From Drechmeria coniospora (Eukaryota > Ascomycota > Sordariomycetes > Hypocreales > Ophiocordycipitaceae): a stretch of 64,000 bases of DNA. The translations under genes and the position numbers were made by a program. The stretch lies in contig NC_054389.1 in assembly GCF_001625195.1 (NCBI RefSeq), forward strand, positions 11,156,520 to 11,220,519. Direction: 5' to 3'. The notes under the pieces were generated by a model. The model was not told the DNA's origin and made no database searches. It was given only the letters and a program-made list of their open reading frames with translations. This document shows positions 1 to 10,641 of the stretch, in pieces. The number at the start of each line of letters is the position of its first letter. The stretch's first letter is position 1.

Positions 1-2400
1 ACGAGTATTATTCGTACGCGTAATGTGCGAGGATGTCAAGTACGTTGAACGCTTGGCGGGACATGCCGGGGTAAGCTCTTGGCAAGGGCGGGTGCTGCCG
101 TCAGATCCTCTCGGCGAGCGGCACTGGACAACGTTGAGCTTGTTTGTCCCAAGTACAAGTACTTACGGAGTGCGGTAAGCACAGTACTCGGAAGTTGTTG
201 CACGCATCCGAGGGCATTCAGATCCAGGGCGGACGACAACATCGCCTTCCTTGGGACGTTTGTTTCCCCATTCCCCAGGAACGGGAAGGCGAAGGGTACG
301 AGTAATGCAGTTGCACTGGAGTACAGCATGTACAAGAAGAGATGAAAGAAAAAATGACGGAAAAATCAAGTACGGAGTAGGTGTGCGGTAGGACTTGGTA
401 GAGGGCGTGCGAGGTTGCGAGCAGAGGTACATGGACATGCGTGTATTCGGTGAACGTAGGGGATGGGGCATGGGAACGGATGGATGGGGCGGTGTGGAGG
501 TTGCGTGCTGCCGCGCGTATGGGGAAATGTCTGTTGGGGACGTACGGAGTATACGTGCACAATTAAGTGCAAGCATACTCCGTACGGTGTGCGGTAACGA
601 GCACGGAGTACACTGTACTTTACATGTACTTGAGATGATGCACAAGTACTGAGAATTACAGTACAATACCTGTCGTCAGTGCCTTCACCTTCTTGTGGAA
701 ACATGTACCATAGAGTAACATATACTTGCACCTTCTCGTTACACGTTAGGTGTACTCCGTTCAGGTAATAATACAATAATAATGAGCTCCGTACTTACAC
801 CGCTGGGCAGTATTAAACGCTACCCTTAAGCGAGGCTGAAGTACAGTACTTGCATGCATTGCTGTACAAGTACTTGCGCCGTACTCACGAGTGCACGGTA
901 CGGTGCTCTATAAGTACTACTTTGGTACTAGGTAGCTTGTATGTGCAGTACAGGTACACCGAATTACAAACCAAGTACTGTACTTACGGCAAGTACTGCG
1001 CACAGCAAGTACCGTGCACTTCATTCACACTTGACAATGGCATGAGGGAAGTTGGGCGGTGTGCAGCGTGCGTGCGAATGAGCCTCGAGGAGGAGGCAAG
1101 TTCCTTGGTGAGTCATTTCATCCCTCCATCTGCACGAATGAGGCATACCACCTGTAGACAAGTTCCAATTTGTTCGACCGAAGACGAGACGAACGAGACG
1201 ACGCGTACTTGCGAGTAGGGGTAGGCATCTACAGTTGCGGACGGGTTTAGCGTGCCACAAGTACAAGTAGATGCATCTGCAGTACCTGTCCTGTACATGT
1301 ACAGTACATGTATACAATGGCTTCAGTCGTCTGGAGCACGCAAGTACTGTGTGCATGTACTTGCTGTTATTAATATCCCGCCCTTGGGCGTAACGTGCCG
1401 TCGAGGATGCCTGAAGTAGGCGGATCACGAGATGAAAAGATCATGCACATGAAGCATTAGTTTCTTCTCGACATGAACATGTACCGGGCTAGCGTACGCG
1501 AACATGTAAATAGCATGTAATTCTTAGCACGGAGTACCGAGCAATCATTACGTGACTCCAACTCTAATTGAACAAACTACTAGCATTATTACTAGCTAAC
1601 TATTCGGCCCATATAAGTACAGTAGGTACCGCTGTACTTGAATGTACAAGTGTTTCGTGCCTGTGCAAGTACTGGCCCCAACCAGGTGTGCAGGCAGCAT
1701 AAGTACAAGTAAGTACAATATGAAGTGATACCAGTGTACGGTTCTTGCACAGAAGGGAAACCATGGCAATTGCAACCTGTACCCGAGTATCCGCATGCAT
1801 GTACTGTACTGTAAGTACTTGTAATAAAGTAGGCGTACGGAGTACTCTGTACAATAATTACGGAGTACCGAGCAATATGCAAGTACATGCTTGCACCTTG
1901 CTACGCCTTCATATTAATAACAAGGCAATACACGACACAATACTACGTACACCTAGTTGTACTCCCGACAGTATTATCATACAGAGTAAGTGTATTTGCA
2001 CTAAAGTACTTACTTACAGTACTTCATACCACGAGTAAGCACTGCCTGGTAGGCATCTCGGCGGAGTTCTCGTATACCGCAAGGACTCCGAAGCGGTGTT
2101 TGTGCGGCGACGTACGGAGTAGAGCAAGTAAGTACTTGCACTTGAATGGGTACATGTTGGCATGTACCAGCAGTAACTAATTATTCGTAGATTATTACTC
2201 CGTACTCCGTAATTACTCCATACATGTACTCCGTGAGCACAGTACTGCAAGTACATGTAAGTAAACCTCTGTAAGGACAAGTAGTTTTCCCAAGCACAAG
2301 TACAAGTAATTGCCTTAGGAATCAATTCTCCAACACGTACTACTCGAGTACTGTCGGTGTAGAGGTGCCAAGTACAGGTACTTGCTTTCACTCACAGCTC
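1..2400. repeat. Gene-free island saturated with GTAC-centred words
   Basis: No open frame here has protein-like composition or recognisable homology. The DNA is dominated by short words around the palindrome GTAC: CAAGTACTTG, ACGGAGTAC, GTACTCCGT, TGTACATGTAC. They are scattered in both orientations with no fixed period. Examples are the run of GTAC words at 841-1020 and the ACTCCGTACTCCGTAATTACTCC stretch near 2199-2221. The same vocabulary recurs in the other islands of this window. I see no transposase and no terminal repeats. Confidence 0.7.
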
Positions 2401-3382
2401 TGCGCCGACTGTGCCGTACATGTACGCATTACTGACAGTCGGTGAAGAAACTGGCAAGCGCAGCCATGGGAGGATCGGATCCACCCCCTCCCATAGAGAG
2501 ACGGACTCAGCATCCCGTAACCTTTTCCATCCCCAGCAAGGGAAACAAAACAGCACATCGATGCGTTCAAGCACAAACAAAACGCGAGGCCAACATGGAC
2601 GAATCCATCCATCCGTCGGCTCCATGGCAGCCGTCCGGGGCAACCTCCCGCGGCAGCCTTGCCCCGCCCCGCGTCGCCGACGGCATTGGATCGAGTGGAC
2701 AGGCGAGGGCGAAAAAATGTTGCCGTCGCGTGAAGGTGGACTTGGACGACGACGCCCGCCACGACGCCCTTTTTTCAGCTTCAGGGACCGTCGTGCTTCC
2801 GGTCGACAAGCTGCCTTACTCGTGCTTGGACCCGTCCACTCGCCATGTGGACTCTGTGTGGAGAGTGGCCAATCGGTCCATCCCTGTCCCGCAGAGGCAC
2901 ATTGGACGAGAGGGCATCCTCGTCCACTTCGCAGAACGCACCTGGGGCGAGGCGTGAGTATGTATGGGGTATGGGGGGCCCACGAGTCTCGACAGGGTCC
3001 GAGAGGGTCGCAACCAGCCGAAGGATCGTGGATTCCATGGGTGAGTGCCGCACATGATTGACCAGTGCAGCTGGGCGGATGTGCGCAGATGCGACTGCGT
3101 GCTTGCCTGGCCATGGCCCTGTCCATGTGCTATATGCGCGTCCGCGAACGAGTTACGTTTACGGCACATGGGCTCGGTGCAGCGCGGTGCGTGTCGTTTG
3201 CTGCACTCGCACGAGCAGGCACGTTATGATGCACATATATATCAGGTCGCGCGTCGAAACCTGCCGTCGGACGAACCGTTCGCGCGTCCTCGGTCGAGTC
3301 GGAATATCAGGCCTCGAACTCGACAGCCTCATCCCTCTCTCGCTTCCCCCTCGAGCAGCCTGAGCAGCCGCCAACGAGCACC
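2401..3382. other. Upstream region of the permease, no gene seen
   Basis: The GTAC words stop at about 2430 and the composition becomes GC-rich. Open frames exist on both strands, but they overlap one another, have arginine/proline-rich shadow composition, and match no family I know. The region probably contains the 5' leader and promoter of the permease that starts at 3383. Confidence 0.4.
3235..3242 (+). promoter_or_regulatory. TATA-like element upstream of the permease
   Basis: An alternating ATATATAT stretch lies about 140 bp before the permease start codon, in otherwise GC-rich DNA. The position fits a TATA box with a leader of roughly 100 nt. This is inferred from sequence only. Confidence 0.3.
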
Positions 3383-5103
3383 ATGGAGCAAAAGGCAGGC
3401 GAGAACGAAAAGAGCATCGTGGCGGTGACGGCCGAGCAGGATGCCGCCGCAGGCCACGAGCTCGCCGTTCGCAGCAGCGTTCACCTCGATTCCGAGCCCG
3501 ACGTCGACGCCGTCCCGGTCCAGGAGGTTGCGGTGAGGCGGAAGCGCGAGTCGCTGTCGGCCGTCTTCACCATCGTGCGTGCAACCAACCCCCCGACGAC
3601 TAGATGCGTCGACTGACCCAAGACCGTGGCAGTTCTGCTCCGGCTTCGCCCTCGTCTCCGACGGGTACCAGAACCACCTGATGACCATGATTAACGTCCT
3701 CTTCCGGAGGGAGTACAGGGACGAGTACACGTCCTCGGTCAGCACGCGCGTCTCAAACGCGCTGCTCGTCGGCGAGATCCTCGGACAGGTCGTCATCGGC
3801 CTCACCTGCGACTACATGGGCCGCAAGGTGGCCATCATCACCACCACCCTGCTCATCGTCTTTGGCGGCATCCTCGCGACGGCCTCGCACGGCGTCACCA
3901 TCAACGGCATGTTTTGGATGTTGACGGTCGCGAGGGGCATTGTCGGTTTCGGTGCCGGTACGCCTCCACCCCTTGCACTCTTTCCCCCCTTCCATCTCCC
4001 GAGCCCCGACTCTCGGCCTTGTTCGTGCTGACCTTTCCGGCGCGCAAGGCGGCGAGTACCCGGCCGCGAGCACGTCGACCTCGGAGGCGGCCAACGAGCA
4101 CGCGCCGAGCAAGCGAGGGCCCATCTTCATCCTCGTCACCAACCTGCCCCTCTCCTTCGGCGGTCCCCTCGCCGTCTCGACCTTCCTCATCGTCCTCTCG
4201 GCCTTTGGTAACAACAACCTGACGGCCGTCTGGCGCGTCTGCTTCGGCATCGGCGTCGTCTTGCCCCTCACCATCTTCTACTTCCGCGTGCGGATGCTCA
4301 ACTCGAAGCTCTACCGCAAGAGCGCCATCAAGCGCAAGGTCCCCTACGGTCTCGTCGGCCGCTTCTACTGGAGGAGGCTCATCGGCACCTGCGGCGCCTG
4401 GTTCCTCTACGACTTCGTCACCTACCCGAACGGCATCTTCTCCGGCACCATCATCTCGAGCGTCGTCAACACGGCGTCGGAGAACATGCTCCGCAACACG
4501 GCCGAGTGGCAGCTCCTCCTCGGCGCCATCTCCCTGCCCGGCGTCTTCCTCGGCGCCTTCCTCTGCGACCGTCTCGGCCGCAAGAACGTCATGATGCTCG
4601 GCTTCTCCGGCTACCTCGTCTTCGGCCTCGTCATCGGCCTCTCGTACGACAAGATCGTCACCATCACGCCCCTCTTCGTCATCTTCTACGGCCTCATGCA
4701 AAGCTCCGGAAACCTCGGCCCCGGCGACATGCTCGGCCTCATCTCGTCGGAGAGCTACGCGACCAGCGTCCGGGGCACCTGCTACGGCCTCAGCGCCGCC
4801 ATCGGCAAGACGGGCGCCGCCGTCGGCACCCAGGCCTTCCGGCCGATCCAGGAAAACCTCGGCAAGCGGTGGACGTTTATCATCGCCGCCATCTGCGGCG
4901 TCGTCGGCGTCATCGTCACCTACTTCTTCATCCCGGCTCTGACGGGCGAGGATCTGAGCCACGAGGACGACCGCTTCCGCGCCTTCCTGGTCGAGAACGG
5001 CTGGGAGGGCGAGATGGGCCACAAGGACGAGGACGAGGAGCACGAGCTCGACGCCAAGGTCGTCAGCGACGACGCCGGAGAGAAGGGCGAGGTTGCCCAG
5101 TAG
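3383..5103 (+). CDS. GIT1: MFS glycerophosphoinositol permease (Git1-like)
   Basis: Three exons are predicted: 3383-3574, 3633-3957 and 4049-5103 (523 aa). All junctions are GT-AG and phases are consistent. After a hydrophilic N-terminus, exon 2 reads into the first membrane segments (FCSGFALVSDGYQN) and the MFS loop GRKVAI. The exon 2/3 junction recreates the signature GFGAGGEYPAAST, and a TYPNGIFSGT segment follows. These motifs are typical of the fungal Git1 branch of the phosphate:H+ symporter clade. Family knowledge: proton-coupled plasma membrane uptake of glycerophosphoinositol (and sometimes glycerophosphocholine or phosphate) as a phosphorus and inositol source. The C-terminal cytosolic tail is strongly acidic and Glu/Asp/Lys-rich. 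The start ATG is preceded by GAGCACC, and no better upstream ATG is in frame. The exact substrate is inference; another organophosphate is possible. Confidence 0.88.
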
Positions 5104-5563
5104 GGCTTGGGCGGCCGTCGGCGCGCCCAGGCACGACAGACGAGCGACGGAGAAGGGGGGCAGGCGGGTACGGCCCCGAGCGCGTGAGAATCACCTCTCT
5201 GCGCAGCACGATGGGGGGGGGTCGGGGGCCCGCGAAAAGGCAAGACGGACCTCTGGCCATGATGTAATCTTAATGAAGAAGAAGAGCAGTCGGGTCGTAC
5301 GTTTACGTGCGCCGCCGATGCGGGGGTGACGCCAAGTCCGATCCGACGCGAACGAACTCGTCGATTATCTAGCCGGCCACTCCAGCATGGTCTAACCTGA
5401 GCTTTGTCGCATATCAGTGCATGATTAAGAAGGGAAGCGGGCAAGCACCAGTCAGGCTCGGGTTCACCTTTGGGCTGGGGCCTCCACCGTCAGTCCGTCG
5501 ATGTCGGAATTCGCCACTTGGGAGCGAGTCGACGGTCCGACTCGCCGCATTCGCCTTGGACGT
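5104..5563. other. 3' flank of the permease, no gene seen
   Basis: This is intergenic DNA between the permease stop and the stop codon of the converging small membrane-protein frame. It contains a nine-base G run near 5214 and no supported gene. Confidence 0.4.
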
Positions 5564-5800
5564 TCACCTTTGGCTTCGTCCCCTGCCAAACCGACTGGCG
5601 TGCTCGGCCAGGTCGGCATAGTGGTGGGCTGCAGCAACCGAGGCGGGCGACTCTTCATCGGGGACGCTTGGTCGCCGACGCCTGGCCAGCCAGTTCTTGC
5701 AGGTCTGGACAAGAAAGACAGCGGCGGCGATGAATACCGCCGTGGCGACAACCGACAATACGACGGTCGTACCGCCAGCCGTGTACTTGATTTGGCTCAT
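5564..5800 (-). CDS. Possible small single-pass membrane protein
   Basis: A 78-residue frame starts at an ATG on the minus strand (5800-5798). A short polar start is followed by one hydrophobic segment of about 23 residues (roughly 14-36: VVLSVVATAVFIAAAVFLV), a Cys, then the basic stop-transfer cluster LARRRRP and a polar tail. This is the layout of a type I or III bitotic membrane protein and is not typical of a random frame. I recognise no family. No intron is needed. The frame is short and isolated and there is no homology evidence, so it may be non-coding. Expression data or conservation in relatives would settle it. Confidence 0.35.
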   Translation of the reverse strand: MSQIKYTAGGTTVVLSVVATAVFIAAAVFLVQTCKNWLARRRRPSVPDEESPASVAAAHHYADLAEHASRFGRGRSQR

Positions 5801-5869
5801 CGTCGGCTCGGCTTTCGATGTCTTTGATCGATAGGAAGGGGCTCGGCTCACGCAGCAGAGCAGCAAGAG

Positions 5870-5930
5870 TATGGATGGATGAAAGGATGGATGGATAGTT
5901 GGATGGTTGGATAGATGGGTGAGTGGTTCG
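5870..5930. repeat. GGAT/GGTT tetranucleotide microsatellite
   Basis: Imperfect GGAT, GGTT and AGAT units are tandemly arranged just upstream of the small membrane-protein frame on the minus strand. This is a simple sequence repeat with no coding signal. Confidence 0.6.
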
Positions 5931-6480
5931 TGGTTCAAGTCGAATCGGGGATTGGCATGGCAGATGACTTACTATCCAGTCTTCTCAGGCAGCAGCATAG
6001 ACGAGCTTTTCGCATGCAGCGTACCGCCATCTGCACATGCAAACGCTGAAAGTTGGCCATGGCGGAGCCATGCAGTTGATGCTACATGTATATATCTCCC
6101 ATATATCTCATTCTCACGGCAGAGCCAGGTCTGGACTTTTAACTGCCGGTTTCTCATCATCTCGCCGTCCCTTTCTCTCGTGCATCTCTTTTGGTGCATC
6201 TCTGTCCAGGAATCCACGTCTTTCCGTCCATCATCCGTCGGTGCTTCCGGCGCGTGGCGGACGTTGTCATCCCAGCTTTCCTCGGAATTCCATGGTGCTG
6301 CGTCCAACATGATCGATTTGCTCCACCTCGTCCTTTGGCCTGCCGGCTAGAAGCACCCGATGGTAGAGACAAGATTCGAGGCAAATATGAAGGAGAATGC
6401 CAGATTCGAACTGGTGCCCACGGACGGTGAAGGATAGTCCCCGTCAACTCCGGCGCGTCGACCGACTGGAGAGGGCACAT
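5931..6480. other. Intergenic DNA, no gene seen
   Basis: Overlapping open frames on both strands show no recognisable domain and mostly begin at non-ATG codons. I find nothing supportable here. The CAGATTCGAACTGG stretch near 6401-6414 looks like a tRNA T-arm but has no partner arms. Confidence 0.35.
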
Positions 6481-6489
6481 CAAGTCAGT

Positions 6490-7165
6490 CACAGCAGGCA
6501 CGTCGAGTCGATGACGGTGCGTCGACCTGCTTGCAGTGGGCATCTTCACTGAGCTACAGCATGCGCGTCGAGTCGGTCGATTGCAGCGCATCGAGGTACT
6601 GGCAGAGGGTCTATTCATGCAGGCGCCGCGGGCGCATGAGTCGATTGCGGTGCCTCGGCCTACCTGCGGAGGGTACAGATGCCAGCTGCAGCTAATCACA
6701 ATTACAGCGCATCCACCTATAGACAGAAGGCCTACTCATGCCGCCACAGTGGGCGCATGAGTCGATTGCAGCGCATCGACATACCTGCAGCCGGGTACGT
6801 GAAGCCAGCTACAGCGGGCGGGTCGAATCACAATTACAGCGCATCGACCTACTGGCAGGGAGCCTATTCATGCCGCTACAGCGGACGCATGAGTCGATTG
6901 CAGCGCATCGACCTACCTGCAGAGGGTACGTGAAATCAGCTACAGCGGGTGAGTCGAATCACAATTACAGCGCATTGACCGACCTGCAGAGGGTACATTC
7001 ATTCAGCCGCAGCGGCGGCGTCGAGTCAATTACAGCGCATCGAGCTGCGCATGGCAGGTGCCGCAGTCAGCGTGTAATCGATCATGGCGCTTGACCATGG
7101 CGCATCGAGTTCATTACAGCGCATCAAGCTACCCGTGGCAGCTACCGCAGACAGCGTGTAGAATC
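6490..7165. repeat. Degenerate minisatellite with a period of about 132 bp
   Basis: The phrase GAGTCGATTGCAGCGCATCG recurs at about 6638 (degenerate), 6759 and 6891. The related phrase AATCACAATTACAGCGCAT recurs at about 6696, 6828 and 6957. The spacing of the clear copies is about 132 bp, and each unit is itself two related half-units of about 66 bp sharing CAGCGCATCGAC and CTACCTGCAGAGGGTAC. The flanks at 6490-6640 and 7000-7165 hold more diverged copies. The array translates in frame with a 44-residue period, but no ATG-led protein of known type results, so I treat it as non-coding. Confidence 0.75.
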
Positions 7166-7607
7166 CATCATAGCGCATAGCCATAGCGCCTCTCGTGCCG
7201 TTGCGGGCGACGTTCGTGGCGGGCGATGGCGGCCAGCGGGGGGACGCACTTGTTACGTGTGCATGTGCAGTACAGTACATTCAACACATGGACAAGGAAG
7301 TACAGTACTCCGCACGGTGTGCCGGTACCGAATAATTAAGTACTTCAGTACGGAGCACAGTAGTAATACAGCACAAGAGGTATGTATGCCTATTACTACA
7401 TTGCTATCATTATTGTTCTGCTCTGCGGAAAAACTATGCGAACAAATATTGGACAGAATGCTGCAGTACAAGGAGGATTGACTCGGAACGAATGCCAATC
7501 CATCTGCCCAGTAAATACACACGTGCTGTGCATGTACAGTGCACGTTCTGTTCCCAAACGAGCGGCTGTACGAGCCGTGGCTCTGCCCACGACCGGCCCG
7601 TTCCTGC

Positions 7608-8246
7608 TCAGCTCTCTTGGATTGCTTCTGATCCTTCGCACGCCTTCTCAATACGCCCATAGCCTTGACCGAGAACTTTCAAAAGGGGCGTGGGGGAGTC
7701 GAGGACGGTTCTCTGGAGCGGTTCGGGTGAAAAATCAGAAAGAATGGCTGCGATGCCGCGGATTGTCGACTCAAGGGCGCTCAGCGAAGTCATGGTCTGG
7801 TCGCAAGCACCGCTCGTCACGATGGCCGATTTTGCATGGGTGAGAGCCGATAGAACTGAGTCGCCTGCTTTCTCGAAGCCCTTGAGGGTATCCGCAAAAT
7901 CCTCGGCGTCCTCGACATGGGTATTGGCCAGCCGCAACCGCGAAGCCGCCCGCACAGCCGCCTTGCCCTTTTCACGGGCGCTCGTGAACCTCTGTTTGAG
8001 GAGGTCCTTTTTCAGAACCCTGTGGTACATGGGTTCGGCCACCTCCAGAAATGCTTGCTCGAAACTGGCCAGGGACACATGAGCATCTGCGATTATCTTA
8101 TTGGAGACACGAAGGGCCTCTAGCGTTGCCGAATCCATCGTTGCATCCTCGAGTTCGACGGGGGCAGCGCGAATAGGTCTGGTTCGAATGCCATTGACGC
8201 TCGTGGCAGCAATGGCAATGAAAGAAATGGCCGTTGCCAACTTCAT
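7608..8246 (-). CDS. Small secreted alpha-helical protein, unknown function
   Basis: This is a single-exon frame of 212 aa. The ATG at 8246 is chosen because it opens a classical signal peptide (MKLATAISFIAIAATSVNG, cleavage predicted after Gly19). The in-frame sequence upstream reads like untranslated leader. The mature part is rich in Ala, Leu, Lys and Glu and looks all-helical. It has only two cysteines (in ACDQ and ACEG), which could form one disulfide. The size and layout resemble HsbA/cell-wall galactomannoprotein-type secreted proteins, but I cannot assign it to that family. A TATA-like element lies about 105 bp upstream. A candidate extracellular or cell-wall protein; an effector role is speculative. 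It sits between a minisatellite and a GTAC island. Confidence 0.7.
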   Translation of the reverse strand: MKLATAISFIAIAATSVNGIRTRPIRAAPVELEDATMDSATLEALRVSNKIIADAHVSLASFEQAFLEVAEPMYHRVLKKDLLKQRFTSAREKGKAAVRAASRLRLANTHVEDAEDFADTLKGFEKAGDSVLSALTHAKSAIVTSGACDQTMTSLSALESTIRGIAAILSDFSPEPLQRTVLDSPTPLLKVLGQGYGRIEKACEGSEAIQES

Positions 8247-8350
8247 TGTGGAAGATGAGTATGAGAATGGATGAGAAGAGATGAGAATAGGAGTGTTTTT
8301 TTGCTGCGGGATGATGGATAGTAGCGAGGCAGGTAGGCTGGAGGCTTCAC

Positions 8351-8356
8351 TTATAT
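8351..8356 (-). promoter_or_regulatory. TATA-like element of the secreted-protein gene
   Basis: CATATAA reads on the minus strand about 105 bp before the ATG at 8246, followed by a pyrimidine-rich leader. It fits a TATA box in position and sequence. Confidence 0.35.
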
Positions 8357-8359
8357 GAA

Positions 8360-9500
8360 TCTTGTACCACGAGAGAACGACCATGTACATCTAAGTACAC
8401 TCACCTTACGGCACATGTACCGTACTTGTACGGAGTACTGTAGGTGTGGCCTAAGTACTATATTATACAAGGGCCCAGTATATCCCCATGGGCTCTGTAC
8501 TGTAAGTACTTGCTGCAAGCACATAATTAAGTACGTTATAAGTACATGTACAACTACATGTTCGTACTTACAAATTGCAAGTATTATTACTCCGCACCTG
8601 GTCGAAGAAAACTCCGAGAATATGGCAGTGCATGTACAAGTATTGCACTGTGCTGTACAAGTACGGAGTACTCCGTACAGGAGGACTTGATGCATCTTGA
8701 CTGGTACTTGTATGTACATTATGCACAACTACAGTAGGAGCAGTTGACCTGCAAGTGCACGCAGATACAAGTACTTACTTGCTGCAAGAGTAGAAAACCT
8801 CGAAAATTGGAATAAACATGTACTGGTACATGTAAGTAGGAAGCACGGAGAACTCTGCAAGTACGTAATATTCATTACTTGAAATCATTCACTACCGAAT
8901 AACCACGGTCGCCCCCCATGGCGCCCCGCAGCTGAAGCTCACAGTCGTGCGAGTCCAGTATAATAAGAGCGCTTGTCCCCTGTAATTAAGTACAACTCCA
9001 TGCAGGTAATAAGTGTGCAAGTACGTACAAGTGAACGACGAGTACAGTACGCCTAGGTGCAAGTACTTGCTTGTAGAACAGGCAGCTAAAGGCCAAGAAG
9101 TTGCCTCATAGCACCGTACAGTATAGTATACTGTAAGCGAGTACTTGCACGTCATGCTTGCTCCTACTGTACAAGGATCACCCTTCTCTGTGGCCTCCCG
9201 GTCGCCCTCTTGTATTATGTCATCGCATCCTCGATTTTACGTCACGTGACGCATCATTGCTCGTCCATGTCATCGTCCTGCATTACGCATCACGAACTTG
9301 ATTCTCTACTCTGCACGGAGAACACGAAGCACTGTGGCCCTTGGTCATCACAATACGTACCTGTACTTGTACGAGTCGTGCTCCCGCTCGAGTCGGCATG
9401 TATTACTTGGGTGCGACTAAGTACACTCGTGGCTATCGTCGTGGCCCACGACAAGTAAAAAGCTCCCGTACACCTACAGTACACTTACGCTCGGTCAAGG
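8360..9500. repeat. GTAC-word island
   Basis: Dense CAAGTAC, GTACTTGC, ACGGAGTAC and TGTACATG words occur in both orientations, e.g. ACGGAGTACTCCGTACAGG at 8663-8681. No gene is supported. The density falls off near 9500. Confidence 0.65.
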
Positions 9501-10235
9501 GCAGTTCAAAAAGTGTATCCTGGTCCTGGAAGCCTTCAAAATACTCATCTGCAAGGCCGTCCGCGTCCTCCTCGGAGAGATTGGCGAGCCCGCTTCTATA
9601 GCCTCGCACATGAGATGGAAGATGGCTTCCACCCAATGAGAAGCGGTTTGCCATTCCGCGCCTGCATAGACCTATTTGGAAACAGTAGTCCTGTTGCGAA
9701 GTTTTCCATGCTGTGATGCGTTCCGCGAGCCTCGTCTGGTGCCTGTCTGCGCACGTGACCATGCGTGTGCCTCATCCCTGCCGTCGTCGGCTTCTTACTC
9801 CGTAGTCTTGGCACAATGGCACCTTGATGTGGGAAAAGGCGCGGCGGCAAGCATCTGAATTGCATGTAGGCCTCGGCCAATCGTGGCCATGAGGTCAAGT
9901 CAACAGGCTCGTTCTAGCCGTGAGCGGCGGTCAAGGTCTACATTCATCGACGACCATGATAACAAATAGCAAGTATGAATGAATAGCAGCGCAGATGCAA
10001 ACATAGACCCATCTACATCTGTATCCACGCAAATGTGTCATCTTTCCCGCCAACGCCATGCCATGCCATGTATACGCTCCACCCATGATATCCAAGATGC
10101 CAAGTCTTCGCGGCCGCAAATCCGACATGGCCCAGCTGCCCTCACCCGCCATTCCGCCGCTTCAGACGAGACCCCCAGACGCAAAATGCAGACGACGAAT
10201 GAAAGATGGGTATCATGCGGTGGTGTGGTGGCCCG
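9501..10235. other. Intergenic DNA; one weak ORF noted
   Basis: An ATG-led minus-strand frame at 9433-9762 (109 aa) has an acidic Asp/Glu-rich stretch near residues 60-80, but it has no recognisable domain and runs into the GTAC island. I do not call it a gene. The remainder is probably the 3' flank of the regulator that ends at 10236. Confidence 0.3.
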
Positions 10236-10465
10236 TCACATTCCCTGGAACCCGCCACGTCCAGAACCAAAGAAACTCCCCCAGTCGGGTTGCATGCCCT
10301 GCTGCGTAAATATCTGTTCTATCTGCCGTTCCTGCTGCCGGTCGGCCCGCTGTCGCCGGAAGCTCGAAAAGAAGCCCCCGATGCGATGCTGCGACGCCGC
10401 CTGCTGCGACTGTTGTAGCGGCTGTTGATGCTGCGGCTGTTGCTGTTGTAGTTGCTGCTGCTGCT

Positions 10466-10496
<31 letters not shown>

Positions 10497-10581
10497 TTGC
10501 TGTTGCAGCTGTTGCTGCTGTTGCTGTTGTTGCTGCTGCTGTCGCTGCTGTTGCTGCTGCTGTTGCTGCTGCTGTTGTTGC

Positions 10582-10641
<60 letters not shown>

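Noticed and set aside
1..2400. Possible telomere or subtelomere at the left end
   Set aside because: No TTAGGG-type repeats are present, and the same GTAC-rich DNA occurs in the interior of the window.
2392..3126. 244-codon minus-strand frame upstream of the permease
   Set aside because: Overlaps long frames on the other strand, has Cys/Arg/Pro-rich composition and no family match.
3901..5043. 380-codon minus-strand frame opposite the permease
   Set aside because: Extremely Ala/Asp/Glu/Val-rich, with no domain, and it reads through the conserved permease exon on the other strand.
6400..6425. T-arm-like hairpin suggesting a minus-strand tRNA
   Set aside because: CCAG-TTCGAAT-CTGG is present, but no acceptor stem, D-arm or anticodon arm fits at the right spacing.
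9433..9898. Two overlapping minus-strand frames with a short acidic stretch
   Set aside because: The longer reach begins at TTG, the two frames do not splice into a recognisable protein, and one end lies in GTAC repeats.
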